Origin: Amycolatopsis sp. DSM 110486
GTDB lineage: Bacteria; Actinomycetota; Actinomycetes; Mycobacteriales; Pseudonocardiaceae
Reading direction: 5' to 3'
Assembly (NCBI RefSeq): GCF_019468465.1
Contig: NZ_CP080519.1
Span: 9,107,001 to 9,171,000 of the forward strand
DNA: 64,000 nucleotides
Program-made: the position numbers and the translations under genes
Notes under the pieces: model-generated
Databases searched by the model: none
What the model saw: the letters and a program-made list of their open reading frames with translations, nothing else
What the model was told of the DNA's origin: nothing
In this document: piece by piece, positions 47,045-55,605 of the stretch
How positions within the stretch are numbered: the stretch's first letter is position 1
How the letters are laid out: each line of letters begins with the position of its first letter

Positions 47045-47070
47045 CGGAAGAAGTATTCCGCAATGCGAAA
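47045..47070 (+). promoter_or_regulatory. Palindromic operator candidate before hydroxypyruvate isomerase
   Basis: TTCCGCA and TGCGAAA (47056-47070, around one central base) are inverted repeats with one mismatch. A second copy of the half-site, CGGAA (47045-47049), is inverted relative to TTCCG (47056-47060). Such TTCCGCA palindromes are typical of IclR-type regulators of glyoxylate and allantoin genes. No such regulator is in the window. Confidence 0.45.
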
Positions 47071-47108
47071 TGACGAGGTCAGAGCAATCCGATGAGCCGA
47101 GGTATCCG

Positions 47109-47936
47109 ATGACCGGTCCCGCCGGGGTGCGGCACTCGCTGCCCTACACCGCCAACCTGTCGATCCTGTTCACCGAGCTCCCGCTGCTCGAGCGCGCGCA
47201 GGCCGCTCGGGCAGCGGGCTTCACCGCGGTCGAGTACTGGTGGCCGTTCGACAGCGCCGACCCGCGGCCGGTCGAGGTCGAGAAGTTCGTGCGCTCCATC
47301 GAGCAGGCCGGCGTGCGGCTGACCGGGCTCAACCTGTACGCGGGCGACATGGCCGCGGGCGAGCGCGGGCTCGTGTCGTGGGTCGGGCGCGAGGCCGAGT
47401 TCGCGGTGAGCCTGACGATCGCGATCGGGATCGCGGACCGGCTTGGCTGCCGCAGCTTCAACGCGCTGTACGGCAACCGGCTCGACGGCGTCGCACCGTC
47501 CGAACAGGACACGCTGGCGCTGGAGCACCTGGCCACGGCCGCGGAGGCGGCGGGCAAGATCGGGGCTCAGATCGTGCTCGAGCCGCTGTCGGGCACGCCG
47601 GCATACCCACTGAAGACGGCGGCCGACGCCGTCGCGGTGGCCGACCGGCTGGGGCTGGACAACGTGCTGCTGCTCGCGGACCTCTACCACCTGGCGGTGA
47701 ACGGCGACGACCTCGACTCCGTGATCGCCGGGTACACCCCGCGCACCGGGCACGTGCAGATCGCCGACGCGCCGGGCCGGCACCAGCCGGGCACGGGGGA
47801 GCTGGACCTCGAGGGACACCTGGAAAAGCTGGAGGCGGCGGGCTACCGCGGGCACGTGGGGATCGAGTACAAACCGGACGGTCCCACGCTCGCGTCGCTG
47901 GCCTGGCTGCCGGAAGAGCGAAGGGGAGACAAATGA
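47109..47936 (+). CDS. hyi: Hydroxypyruvate isomerase (TIM-barrel, xylose isomerase-like)
   Basis: A 275-residue TIM-barrel protein interconverting hydroxypyruvate and tartronate semialdehyde in glyoxylate use. The N-terminus LPYTANLSILFTELPLLERA, the GFTAVEYWWPF stretch, IVLEPLSG with a metal-binding Glu, LLADLYHLAVNGDD, and HVQIADAPGRHQPGTGELD are characteristic of Hyi. It overlaps the next gene by ATGA. ATG 47109 follows GAGG. It would work with the reductase downstream; the usual carboligase partner is only a remnant here. Confidence 0.9.
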   Translation: MTGPAGVRHSLPYTANLSILFTELPLLERAQAARAAGFTAVEYWWPFDSADPRPVEVEKFVRSIEQAGVRLTGLNLYAGDMAAGERGLVSWVGREAEFAVSLTIAIGIADRLGCRSFNALYGNRLDGVAPSEQDTLALEHLATAAEAAGKIGAQIVLEPLSGTPAYPLKTAADAVAVADRLGLDNVLLLADLYHLAVNGDDLDSVIAGYTPRTGHVQIADAPGRHQPGTGELDLEGHLEKLEAAGYRGHVGIEYKPDGPTLASLAWLPEERRGDK

Positions 47937-48811
47937 GCAAGGTGGGATTCATCGGCCTGGGCGTGATGGGCACGCCGATGGCCGCGCACCTGGCCGGTGC
48001 GGGACACGACGTGAGCGGTTTCGACCTGAGCGCCGACGCGCTGGCGAAGCTGACCGCCGCGGGCGGGCGCGCGGCGTCCGACGTGGCCGACGCGGTGGCC
48101 GAGGCGGACGTGGTCGTCACGATGCTGCCCGACCACCCGCAGGTCGAGCAGGTGGTGCTGGCGGCGGGCGGGGTCCTCGACGTCGTCAAGCCGGGCACGC
48201 TGCTGGCCGACATGAGCACCATCCGGCCGGAGACCTCGATCGCCGTCGCGAAGGCCGGTGGCGCCAAGGGGATCCGGGTGCTCGACGCGCCGGTCTCCGG
48301 CGGCCAGGCGGGCGCGGAGCAGGCCGCACTGTCCATCATGGTCGGTGGCGAGACTGAGGACTTCGAGGCGGCCAAGCCGATCTTCGAGGTGCTCGGCAAG
48401 ACGATCGTCCACGTGGGACCCCACGGCGCGGGCCAAGTCGTGAAGGCCGCCAACCAGCTCGTGGTCGGCGGCATCTACGGGCTGGTCGCCGAGGCGATCG
48501 TGCTGCTGGAAGCGTCCGGGGTGGACGCCGGCACCGGGCTCGACGTGCTGGCGGGCGGGCTCGCCGGCAGCCGGATCCTGGAGCTCAAGCGCAAGTCGAT
48601 GGTCGCGCGGCAGTTCCAGCCGGGCTTCCGGATCGACCTGCACCACAAGGACATGGGCATCGCGCTCGCGGCCGCGCGCCAGGCCGACGTCGCCCTGCCG
48701 CTGACCGGGCTGGTCGCCCAGCTCGTGGCCGCGGGGCGCGCCATGGGCCACGGCTCGCTGGACCACTCGGCGCTGCTGAAGGTCGTCGAAGAGCTCTCCG
48801 GACGCGACTGA
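47933..48811 (+). CDS. glxR: 2-hydroxy-3-oxopropionate (tartronate semialdehyde) reductase
   Basis: A 292-residue beta-hydroxyacid dehydrogenase reducing tartronate semialdehyde to glycerate with NAD(P)H. It has the nucleotide loop GFIGLGVMGTPMAAHLAGAG, substrate motif DAPVSGGQAGAEQAALSIM, the catalytic Lys in GAGQVVKAANQLVVG, and FRIDLHHKDMGIAL near the C-terminus. It is coupled to hyi by ATGA. The pair is the lower half of the glyoxylate-to-glycerate route. Confidence 0.92.
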   Translation: MSKVGFIGLGVMGTPMAAHLAGAGHDVSGFDLSADALAKLTAAGGRAASDVADAVAEADVVVTMLPDHPQVEQVVLAAGGVLDVVKPGTLLADMSTIRPETSIAVAKAGGAKGIRVLDAPVSGGQAGAEQAALSIMVGGETEDFEAAKPIFEVLGKTIVHVGPHGAGQVVKAANQLVVGGIYGLVAEAIVLLEASGVDAGTGLDVLAGGLAGSRILELKRKSMVARQFQPGFRIDLHHKDMGIALAAARQADVALPLTGLVAQLVAAGRAMGHGSLDHSALLKVVEELSGRD

Positions 48812-48837
48812 CGAGGAGACACGGCCGGGTGGTCGCG

Positions 48838-49054
48838 CACGACGGGCAACGTCGGCGTCGCGTTCGGCTCCCCGGCGCGGACAACGTGAAGATCATGGCG
48901 GCCCCCGCAGCTGCTCCGGCACCCGTGTGGTCGACCCAGGCGAGATCCGGCTGGTGCTCGTCGAGATCGTGATCGAGCGCGAGGCCAACGCGGCGATGGG
49001 CGCGGCGCTCGGCGCGGTGAAGGTGTTCGAGAGCGCGAGCTGTGCTTCTGCCGC
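48838..49054 (+). pseudogene. Remnant of glyoxylate carboligase (gcl) C-terminus
   Basis: Translated pieces in changing frames read NVGVAFGSP, DNVKIM, GTRVVDPGEI and then LVLVEIVIEREANAAMGAAL. This is the end of glyoxylate carboligase, where VVVEVILER-type sequence with TNISMG or ANAAMG is conserved. About 500 upstream codons are missing, the frame breaks at least twice, and about 15 codons seem deleted after DPGEI. Its place just after hyi and glxR matches the usual gcl-hyi-glxR grouping, so it is a real but dead third gene. Confidence 0.7.
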
Positions 49055-49096
49055 GGGCGGGTCCGGGTGTGCGGGACCAGCCTGCGGCAGTGCCTT

Positions 49097-49915
49097 CTAA
49101 TTGCTGTCGACGAGGTTGGCCAGCGACGCGAGCGTTTCGGCGTGGCGGCTGCCCGGGACGGCGTGGAAGACCACCAGCGACAGCGCGTCCGGGCCGGGGA
49201 GGGTGAGCTTGTCGCTGTGCAGGTCGAGGGGGCCGGCGGCCGGGTGGCGGAAGCGGGCGAGGTGGCCGGTGCGGGGCTTGATGTCGTGGCGGGACCGCAG
49301 TTCGTGGAAGCGCTCGCTCTTCGCGGAGAGCTCGGTGACGAGTTCGGTGGCGGCGGGGTCGCCGACGTCGCGGCCGAGCGAGGCGCGCAGGCCGCCCACG
49401 CCGTCGGCCGTCATCTCGTCCCAGTCCACGCGGAAGTCCTGCTCGGCGGGGTCGAGAAACACTTCGCGCAGGAGGTTGTGCCCGGGTGCGTAGCGGGGCG
49501 AGAGTGCGGTGGCGATGGCGTTGGCGGCGAGGACGTTGGTCAGGCGGTCCTGCACGTACGCCGGCGTGGCCGGCCAGGTGCCGATCAGCTCGGCGATGCT
49601 CGGCGGCACCACCGGAGCCGGCCCGACGGCCGTGGTGGCCGCGGGCGCGGGCGCGGTGAGGCTGTGGAGGTGGTTCGTGGCGTCGTCGTCGAGGCCCAGC
49701 ACGCGGGCCAGCGCGTCGAGGACCTGCGCGGACGGGTTCTGGTCGCGGTCCTGCTCGAGGCGCATGTAGTAGTCGCTGCTGATCCCGGCCAGCAGCGCCA
49801 GCTCCTCGCGGCGCAGGCCGCGCACGCGCCGCCGCCCGCCGGCGGGCAGGCCGACGTCTTCGGGCGACACGAGCTGGCGCCGCGCCCGGAGGTAGTCGCC
49901 GAGGAGGTTGTCCAC
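49097..49915 (-). CDS. XRE-family regulator with MmyB-like ligand domain
   Basis: A 272-residue protein. Its helix-turn-helix lies at about residues 30-75 (RGLRREELALLAGISSDYYMRLEQ), followed by an MmyB-type (MLTR ligand-binding) PAS-like domain (TPAYVQDRLTNVLAANAIATALSP, through HPAAGPLDLHSDKLTLPG). This family is abundant in actinomycetes and usually controls an adjacent oxidoreductase. Here the neighbour is a PAP2-like membrane protein, 10 bases upstream on the same strand. A paralogue lies at 59135. Confidence 0.9.
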   Translation of the reverse strand: MDNLLGDYLRARRQLVSPEDVGLPAGGRRRVRGLRREELALLAGISSDYYMRLEQDRDQNPSAQVLDALARVLGLDDDATNHLHSLTAPAPAATTAVGPAPVVPPSIAELIGTWPATPAYVQDRLTNVLAANAIATALSPRYAPGHNLLREVFLDPAEQDFRVDWDEMTADGVGGLRASLGRDVGDPAATELVTELSAKSERFHELRSRHDIKPRTGHLARFRHPAAGPLDLHSDKLTLPGPDALSLVVFHAVPGSRHAETLASLANLVDSN

Positions 49916-49925
49916 GCTCGACAGT

Positions 49926-50555
49926 CTACGAGAGCGCGGCCAGGAGTCCGAAGTAGACGGCGCCGCCCACCACCACGCCCACGAAGACGCCGCTGGTCAC
50001 CTCGGCCGTCGTGTGGTCGCCCAGCTCCACGCGCGACCACGCGACCCACAGCACGAACGGCATCAGCAGGAGCAGCCACGGCCCGTACACCCACACGAGC
50101 ATCACCGTCGCGCCCGCGGCGACCTCGGCGTGGATGGAGATCTTGAACTTCAGCCCGAACGTGATCGCCACCGCCACCACGAGGCACGCCAGCTCGGTCG
50201 CCGTGAGCGCGATCAGTTCTTCAGGAGCCCCACCGACGATCAGCGCCACGAACCCCGCCGCCAGCGAGGCCAGGCACACCGCGAGCGGCACCACCCGACC
50301 CGCCCGGTTGGTCACGTGGTGCGAGTCCCACTTCCCGCGCCGCGCCCCGCGCACGATGACGGCCATGGGAATCAGCGATCCCGTGACGCCCACGACGAGC
50401 CCCCACAGAACCGTCGCCCCGACCCGGTGGCCGGTCACCTCCCACGCCACTGCGAGCGGCAACCCCAGCACCCACACCCACGGCGCCAACACCTCCGTCG
50501 CGACGCGCGCCGCGCCCCGCCGAACCCCACCGGACGCCGAGACGGTCGAGGACAT
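49926..50555 (-). CDS. PAP2-like integral membrane phosphatase
   Basis: A 209-residue membrane protein with about six hydrophobic spans. The reduced PAP2 motifs are visible: K...R in GKWDSHHVTNRAGR, SIHAE in place of PSGHA, and SRVELGDHTTAEV for the SRxxxxxH motif. It may dephosphorylate a lipid phosphate or pyrophosphate at the membrane. The start at 50555 (MSSTVSASGG) follows GGAGA. The XRE gene is immediately downstream. Confidence 0.7.
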   Translation of the reverse strand: MSSTVSASGGVRRGAARVATEVLAPWVWVLGLPLAVAWEVTGHRVGATVLWGLVVGVTGSLIPMAVIVRGARRGKWDSHHVTNRAGRVVPLAVCLASLAAGFVALIVGGAPEELIALTATELACLVVAVAITFGLKFKISIHAEVAAGATVMLVWVYGPWLLLLMPFVLWVAWSRVELGDHTTAEVTSGVFVGVVVGGAVYFGLLAALS

Positions 50556-50679
50556 CGGTCTCCTTGCGTTGGGGATCCGCGGTTTTCGCGGACAGCTTGG
50601 AGATCTTACGGCGTTCCGCATTGGCCTTTGCGGAGGTCTTCGGTTCAGGGTCTGTCAAAGAGATCGTACTTTTCAGCGC

Positions 50680-50908
50680 ATGCGGAGCTGTGAAACCCGC
50701 GAACCAGCCCTCGCCCGAGCCGGCCGCGTCCCGGCAGACCCGACGCCGTGCCGCATCCTCATCGCCGTCCTGACGGCGTCGCCTACCCGGCGCGCTTGGC
50801 CGAGACGCACGGGTTGACCAGGCTCAACGAGCCGCGGCTCGCGCCGGCGGCTGTCGAGGAGAGCCGGGTGCGATTCGGCTGGTCTTTCGCTGCGCCGGAG
50901 GCTTGAGC
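50680..50908 (+). pseudogene. Remnant of a CmtR-type ArsR-family metal regulator
   Basis: The start MRSCETREPALARAGRVPAD followed by PTPCRILIAVL aligns with M. tuberculosis CmtR (MLTCEMRESALARLGRALAD, then PTRCRILVALLDG). One missing G at 50772 shifts the frame; beyond it DGVAYPARLAETHGLTR continues the alignment. The sequence then degenerates before the metal-binding part, with NVSNHL and CLRGCGLV gone. It lies just before a frameshifted cation efflux gene, the usual CmtR partner. Confidence 0.65.
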
Positions 50909-50973
50909 CAAACGGCAACGCGTGGTTGGGGGTCGGTTGTGGGCGACGACCTGCTCGGCACGGAGGTGGCGTG

Positions 50974-51664
50974 ATGAGTCACGAGGCGCGGGTCGAACCC
51001 GCGGCTGCCGACGAGTGCTGCGGCGGTGCCGATTGCTGTGCGCCCGAGCCGGCTTCCTCGGGCGTTCGTCCTCGGGCGTTGGCGGTGGCGGGGGCGCGTG
51101 TTGGCGCGCCGGGCGCGGTGGCTTGGCCGATGGCGCACAACGTGGTCGAGGCCGTGGTCGCGCTGGTCGCGCGGGAGGCGGCGGACTCGGGTGCGCTGAT
51201 GGCGTTCGGGCTGGGATTCAGTGGTGGAGGTGGCGTCCGAGGCGGCGGTGGCATGGCAGTTCGCCGGGGCGGATCCGGAACGGCGGGAGCCCCCGGCGCT
51301 GAAGGCGATCGGTGTGTCGTTCTTCGCGTTGGCGGCGTACGTCGTGGCCGACGCCGTGGGGGCGCTGGTGCGAGGCGCGAGGCACTCGACCGTCGGGATC
51401 GGGCTGGTCGCGGTGTCGCCGGCAGTGACGCCGGTGCTGTCGGGCGCGCAGCGCAGAGCCGGCCGCGAGCTCGGCTCCGCGAGCGCCGTGGCCGACTCCA
51501 GGCGGACCCTGCTGTGCCCTTACCTCTCGGCGGTGTTGCCGGCCGGGCTGCTGCTCAACACGCTGTTCGGCTGGTACTGGGCCGATCCGGTCGTCGCGCT
51601 GGTCATCGCGGTGGTCGCGGTGCCGGAGGGCCGCGAGGCCTGGCTCGGGCCGCACTGCTGTTGA
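50974..51664 (+). pseudogene. Cation diffusion facilitator-type transporter with a frameshift
   Basis: ATG 50974 follows ACGGAGG. The first part has a metal-binding style Cys cluster (ECCGGADCCAPE) and spans up to ALMAFGLG. One surplus G at 51213-51215 then shifts the frame. In the next frame SVVEVASEAAVAWQF, PPALKAIGVSFFALAAYVVAD, LGSASAVADSRRTLLCPYLS and WYWADPVVALVIAVVAV complete a six-span cation efflux protein of about 229 residues. It would export cadmium, lead or a related metal if intact. Confidence 0.7.
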
Positions 51665-51848
51665 GTGTGCGCCAGCCCGCGGTCGCGGCCCAGCCACCAC
51701 TGCAACCCCCGCAGCACCACCGCGAACGCGATGAACACGCCCACCAGCAGCACCGAACCGTCGAGATCACTCACCGCGCGCCCTCTTCCCACGCATCACC
51801 CTGACGAACCCCAGCGTGCGGCGGCTCGGCTCGGCTCGCCTCCGGCGC

Positions 51849-52853
51849 TCACGCTTCCTTGACGCCCGCGGGAACGACGTTGACGTCACGCGCCGGGTGC
51901 GCGTGGATCAACGCCCGCGCGAGCCGCGGCAAGGCCGTCGCCATGCGCTGCTCGGCGGTGTGCGCGATGCCGTGCGCCTCGGCCAGCGTGCGGCCCGGGT
52001 CGACCGACACCTCTGCCTCGGCCGCGAGGGTGTGGCCGATCCAGCGCAGCCGGATCACATCGACGCCCAGCACGCCGGGCGTCTCGGCGAGCGCGTGCTC
52101 GGCGTCGTCCACCAGGTGCGGGTCGACGGCGTCGAGCAGCCGGCCGAACACCTCGCGCGCGGCGTCGCGCAGCACCAGCACGATCGCCACCGTGATGAGC
52201 AGGCCCACCACCGGATCGGCCCACGTCCAGCCGACGAGCGCCCCGCCCGCCGCGAGCACCACGGCGAGGCTCGCGAACCCGTCGGTCCGCGCGTGGAGCC
52301 CGTCCGCGACGAGCGCCGCCGACCCGATCTGCCGCCCGACGCGGATGCGGAAGCGCGCGACGAGCTCGTTGCCCACGAAACCGATCACGCCGGCGAGCGC
52401 CACCCACCCGGCGCCCGTGATCGGGCGCGGGTTCAGGAGGCGGTCGATCGCCTCGTATCCCGCGAGCGCCGCGGACCCGGCCATCACCACCAGGATCACC
52501 AGGCCGGCGAGATCTTCGGCGCGCCCGAGCCCGTGCGTGAAACGGCGCGTCGCCTGCCTCCGCGCGAGCAAGAACGCGACCGCGAGCGGCACCGCGGTCA
52601 GCGCGTCGGCGAAGTTGTGCAACGTGTCGCCGAGCAAAGCGACCGACCCGGTGAACCCGACCACCACGAGCTGGGCGACCGCCGTCGCCAGCAGCCCGGC
52701 GAACGACAGCCACAACGCGCGCATCCCGGAGCGGCTCGCCTCGAGCGTGTCGTCGACGAGCTCCGCCGACTCGTGGCTGTGCGGTTTCAGGGCGTGCCTG
52801 AGCCGGGTCCAGTGCCCGTGGCCGTGCCCATGCCCGTGTCCTGCGCTTTCCAT
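51849..52853 (-). CDS. Cation diffusion facilitator (CzcD/ZitB-like) metal efflux protein
   Basis: A 334-residue CDF exporter of zinc, cobalt, nickel or cadmium. The N-terminus is a metal-binding GHGHGHGHGHW tract. Six membrane spans follow, with transport-site motifs DTLHNFADAL in span two and DGLHARTDGFAS in span five, and a cytoplasmic C-terminal domain rich in His (LIHAHPARD). It is divergent from an ArsR regulator across a 67-bp gap with a matching operator. It pumps metal out of the cytosol in exchange for protons. Confidence 0.92.
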   Translation of the reverse strand: MESAGHGHGHGHGHWTRLRHALKPHSHESAELVDDTLEASRSGMRALWLSFAGLLATAVAQLVVVGFTGSVALLGDTLHNFADALTAVPLAVAFLLARRQATRRFTHGLGRAEDLAGLVILVVMAGSAALAGYEAIDRLLNPRPITGAGWVALAGVIGFVGNELVARFRIRVGRQIGSAALVADGLHARTDGFASLAVVLAAGGALVGWTWADPVVGLLITVAIVLVLRDAAREVFGRLLDAVDPHLVDDAEHALAETPGVLGVDVIRLRWIGHTLAAEAEVSVDPGRTLAEAHGIAHTAEQRMATALPRLARALIHAHPARDVNVVPAGVKEA

Positions 52854-52875
52854 GTCCGGAACGGTAGCAGAACGA

Positions 52876-52891
52876 ATGAAGATATGTTCAT
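52876..52891. promoter_or_regulatory. ArsR/SmtB-type operator between czcD-like gene and arsR
   Basis: ATGAA (52876-52880) and TTCAT (52887-52891) with a 6-base spacer is the typical imperfect 12-2-12 core bound by SmtB, CzrA and NmtR regulators. It lies between the two divergent start codons. Metal binding by the regulator should release it. Confidence 0.7.
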
Positions 52892-52920
52892 GTCTCCTGC
52901 GGTGTTCTAGTCTCCTCTCC

Positions 52921-53283
52921 ATGGGACACGGGGTGGAAGGGCGCCGCCGCCCCGCGGGACCGCTCGACGCGACCACCGCGGCCGCGGTGGCCACCACGCT
53001 GCAGGCGCTCGCGACCCCGAGCCGCTTGCTGATCCTCAGCGCGCTGAGCGAACAGCCCCTCGCCGTCGGCGACCTGGTGGCCGCGGTCGGGATGGAGCAG
53101 TCGGCCGTGTCGCACCAGCTGCGGCTGCTGCGCAACCTCGGGCTGGTCGTCGGCACTCGCAACGGCCGCAGCATCGTCTACAGCCTGCACGACAACCACG
53201 TCGCCCAGCTGCTCGACGAAGCCGTCTACCACAGCGAACACCTGCGGCTCGGGGTCGCGGACCGCGCGGGGGAGGCCGGGTAG
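52921..53283 (+). CDS. ArsR/SmtB-family metal-responsive repressor
   Basis: A 120-residue winged-helix repressor. The recognition helix is EQSAVSHQLRLLRNLGLV. The C-terminal helix carries Asp91, His93, His104 and His107, the D-x-H-x10-H-x2-H zinc site of the alpha-5 type found in SmtB, CzrA and NmtR. It therefore probably senses zinc, cobalt or nickel and represses the divergent efflux gene. ATG 52921 was chosen as the first plausible start after the operator; CTCCTCTCC upstream is not a good ribosome site. Confidence 0.9.
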   Translation: MGHGVEGRRRPAGPLDATTAAAVATTLQALATPSRLLILSALSEQPLAVGDLVAAVGMEQSAVSHQLRLLRNLGLVVGTRNGRSIVYSLHDNHVAQLLDEAVYHSEHLRLGVADRAGEAG

Positions 53284-53338
53284 GTCGCGCCGGCTTCGGG
53301 GTGTGTCTCGGGCGGTGGGTGCTCCCTTCGTTCGCCTA

Positions 53339-54281
53339 GGGCGTGTCTGACAAACATCGTCTGTGGCAGCTGGGATGCTGTCGGTCGTGTCGCGGTTTCA
53401 GTTGCTGTCAGACGAGCAGTGGGCGTTGATCAAAGACTTGTTGCCGGCGCGGACCGGTAAGCGGGGTCGTCCGTTTTCGGATGCGCGGGCGATGGTGGAG
53501 GGGATCGTCTACCGATATCGGTGTGGGATCGCGTGGCGGGACGTGCCCGAGGTGTTTGGTTCGTGGCAGACGATCTGGACCTGGCATCGCCGGATGGCGG
53601 GGGACGGCACGTGGGACATGGTGCTGCAGCGGCTGCTCACCGCCGCGGACGCGGCCGGGCAGATCGACTGGGCGGTGTCGGTGGATTCCACGATCGCGCG
53701 GGCGCATCAGCACGCCACCAACGTCAGGCGTGTCACGGGGGGCTGGGTCGAATTACACGGATCTGCTCGCCGAGCCGCCTGATCACGCGATCGGCCGCTC
53801 CCGCGGAGGCTGGAGCACCAAAGTTCACCACCTCGTCGACGGCAACGGGCGGCCGCTGGTAGCTCTGGTCGGGCCCGGCCAAGCCGGGGACGCGCCGATG
53901 TTTCCGCACCTGATGCGACATCTGCGCGTCGCTCGAATGGGGCGTGGCCGGGCGCGCACCCGTCCCGACCGGGTCCGGGGCGACAAGGCCTACTCCTCGC
54001 GAGCGATCCGCGGGCACTTGCGCACCCGCGGCATCACCGCCGTGATCCCCGAACCTGCCGATCAGGTCGGGCACCGCGCACGGCGGGGTTCACGAGGCGG
54101 CCGCCCACCAGCGTTCGACCCGGTCGACTACCAAGGCCGCAACGTCGTCGAACGCGGCTTCAACCTGCTCAAACAATGGCGCGGCCTGGCCACCCGCTTC
54201 GACAAGTTGGCCATCGTCTACCGCTCCGCAGTAGTCCTCCATGCCGTGATCACCTGGACCAAGGCTTTGTCAGACATGCCC
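53339..54281 (+). mobile_element. IS5-family insertion sequence
   Basis: Inverted ends GGGCGTGTCTGACAAA (53339-53354) and its mate (54266-54281) match at 15 of 16 bases. The flanks are CTA on the left and TAG on the right, consistent with insertion at CTAG and a TA duplication. It inserted between arsR and marR, only 12 bases before the marR start codon. The transposase is spread over two frames. Confidence 0.88.
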
Positions 54282-54284
54282 TAG
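53363..54284 (+). pseudogene. IS5-family transposase in two frames
   Basis: The first frame (to about 53740) has the N-terminal LLSDEQWALIKDLLPARTGKR domain and the first catalytic Asp (VSVDSTIARAHQHA). The rest is in another frame: NYTDLL, GRSRGGWSTKVHHLVDGNGRP, the second Asp in VRGDKAYSS and the Glu in VVERGFNLLKQWR. The switch falls in a run of six G at 53738-53743. It may be programmed frameshifting, known in IS5 relatives, or a single gained G. The final stop TAG uses the flanking target bases. Confidence 0.8.
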
Positions 54285-54293
54285 ACTTCAGGT

Positions 54294-54791
54294 GTGAGTG
54301 AGTCTTGCGATGCCGTCGACGAGGTCATCGCGCAGTGGCGGCAGGAACGGCCGGATCTGGACCTGTCCGCCATGGACGTGTTCGGCCGGCTCGCCCAGCT
54401 GACCCGGCTGGTCGAGTCCGCGGTGGAGCGCGTGTTCACCGAGCACGGCCTGCGCCCCGGCGAGTTCGACGTGCTCGCCGCGCTGCGCCGAACGGGCCCG
54501 CCCTACACACTCACCCCCTCCGAGCTCTCGGCCGCGCTGATGACTTCCCGCGCCGGCATGACCAACCGCCTCGACCGCCTGGAGGCAGCGGGGTACGTCG
54601 AGCGCAGCCTCGACCCGGCCGACCGCCGCAGCTTCCGCATCACCCTCACCCCCGCCGGCCGCGACGTCATCGACGCGACCCTCACCGACCACGCGGCGGG
54701 TCTCGCGAAACTCCTTTCTTCGGCCACCAGCCCCGACGACGCGGCGACGTTGAGCCGCATCCTCAAGGCCATGCTCGCCGAACTCGGCTGA
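54294..54791 (+). CDS. MarR-family transcriptional regulator
   Basis: A 165-residue winged-helix protein. It has LRPGEFDVLAALRRTGPP, LTPSELSAALMTSRAGMTNRLDRLEAAGYV, and the wing DPADRRSFRITLT. GTG 54294 has no ribosome site. Six bases before it lies TAGACT, a possible -10 box, so it may be a leaderless gene. The IS5-family element ends 12 bases upstream and has replaced everything beyond that -10 box, so expression has probably changed. Targets unknown. Confidence 0.87.
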   Translation: MSESCDAVDEVIAQWRQERPDLDLSAMDVFGRLAQLTRLVESAVERVFTEHGLRPGEFDVLAALRRTGPPYTLTPSELSAALMTSRAGMTNRLDRLEAAGYVERSLDPADRRSFRITLTPAGRDVIDATLTDHAAGLAKLLSSATSPDDAATLSRILKAMLAELG

Positions 54792-55125
54792 CACCGCGGC
54801 GGACGACAGCCTGAATCATCCTTTGTGGACGGACCCAGGGACGCCGGGTCTCGGCCACCCGCGACGACGGTGGTGAGGCGACCGCCGCGAACTGGCCGCC
54901 GTGCCGCCACGACAGCCGGCACGGCGTTCCGGCGCGGCGGCCACCAGGCAGGCTCGACCGCCGTGCCGGCGGCGCTGATGGCCATCCGCGCCATCCCCGT
55001 GCCGACGGACAAGTGACAATTTTGCAGGCCGCCGCGACTGCAGTGGACCGAGTGCCATCAGTTGGCCGCTGCGCTTTCGCGACGGCCAGTAGTGGGCGTG
55101 CTTCACCGTGCGCCGGCAGGCAAAG
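54792..55125. other. Gene-free stretch between marR and ssb
   Basis: About 330 bases between the marR stop and the convergent ssb stop hold no reading frame with coding character, no ribosome site with a plausible start and no strong terminator. Weak open frames on both strands have no recognisable motifs. Confidence 0.4.
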
Positions 55126-55605
55126 TCAGAACGGCGGATCCCCCGCACCCGCCGCGACCGGCATCCCGGCGGCGGCCTGGGACCACGGGCTGTCGGAACC
55201 GCCCGAACTCTCCGGGGAATCACCAGCAGGCGGCCCGGAACGGTTGGCGCGGTTGACTTTTGCCGTGGCGTAGCGCAGGGAGGGGCCGATTTCGTCGACC
55301 TGGAGTTCCACGACGGTGCGGCGTTCGCCTTCCTTGGTGTCGTAGGAGCGTTGGGTGAGGCGGCCCTGGACGATGACCCGCGCGCCGCGGGTGAGGGATT
55401 CCGCGGCGTTTTCCGCGGGCTGGCGCCAGAGCGCGCAGCGTAAGAAGAGGGCTTCGCCGTCTTTCCATTCGCCGGAGGCGCGGTCGAAGGTGCGCGGGGT
55501 GGACGCGACGGTGAAGTTGGCGACTGCGGCGCCGGACGGGGTGAAGCGCAGCTCCGGGTCGGACGTGAGGTTGCCGACGATGGTGACGACCGTGTCTCCG
55601 GCCAT
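55126..55605 (-). CDS. ssb: Single-stranded DNA-binding protein
   Basis: A 159-residue OB-fold protein. [20 protein letters not shown] and [13 protein letters not shown], the core [21 protein letters not shown], and [19 protein letters not shown] are standard SSB blocks. A flexible Gly/Ser/Pro/Ala linker then leads to the tip GAGDPPF, which binds partner proteins. It is not next to rpsF and rpsR, so it is likely a second SSB of the sort linked to sporulation, repair or competence in actinomycetes. Confidence 0.93.
   Translation of the reverse strand: MAGDTVVTIVGNLTSDPELRFTPSGAAVANFTVASTPRTFDRASGEWKDGEALFLRCALWRQPAENAAESLTRGARVIVQGRLTQRSYDTKEGERRTVVELQVDEIGPSLRYATAKVNRANRSGPPAGDSPESSGGSDSPWSQAAAGMPVAAGAGDPPF

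Noticed and set aside
54816..55223. Minus-strand frame of 135 residues between marR and ssb
   Set aside because: It overlaps the end of ssb, lacks a ribosome site and has Arg/Pro-rich shadow composition.
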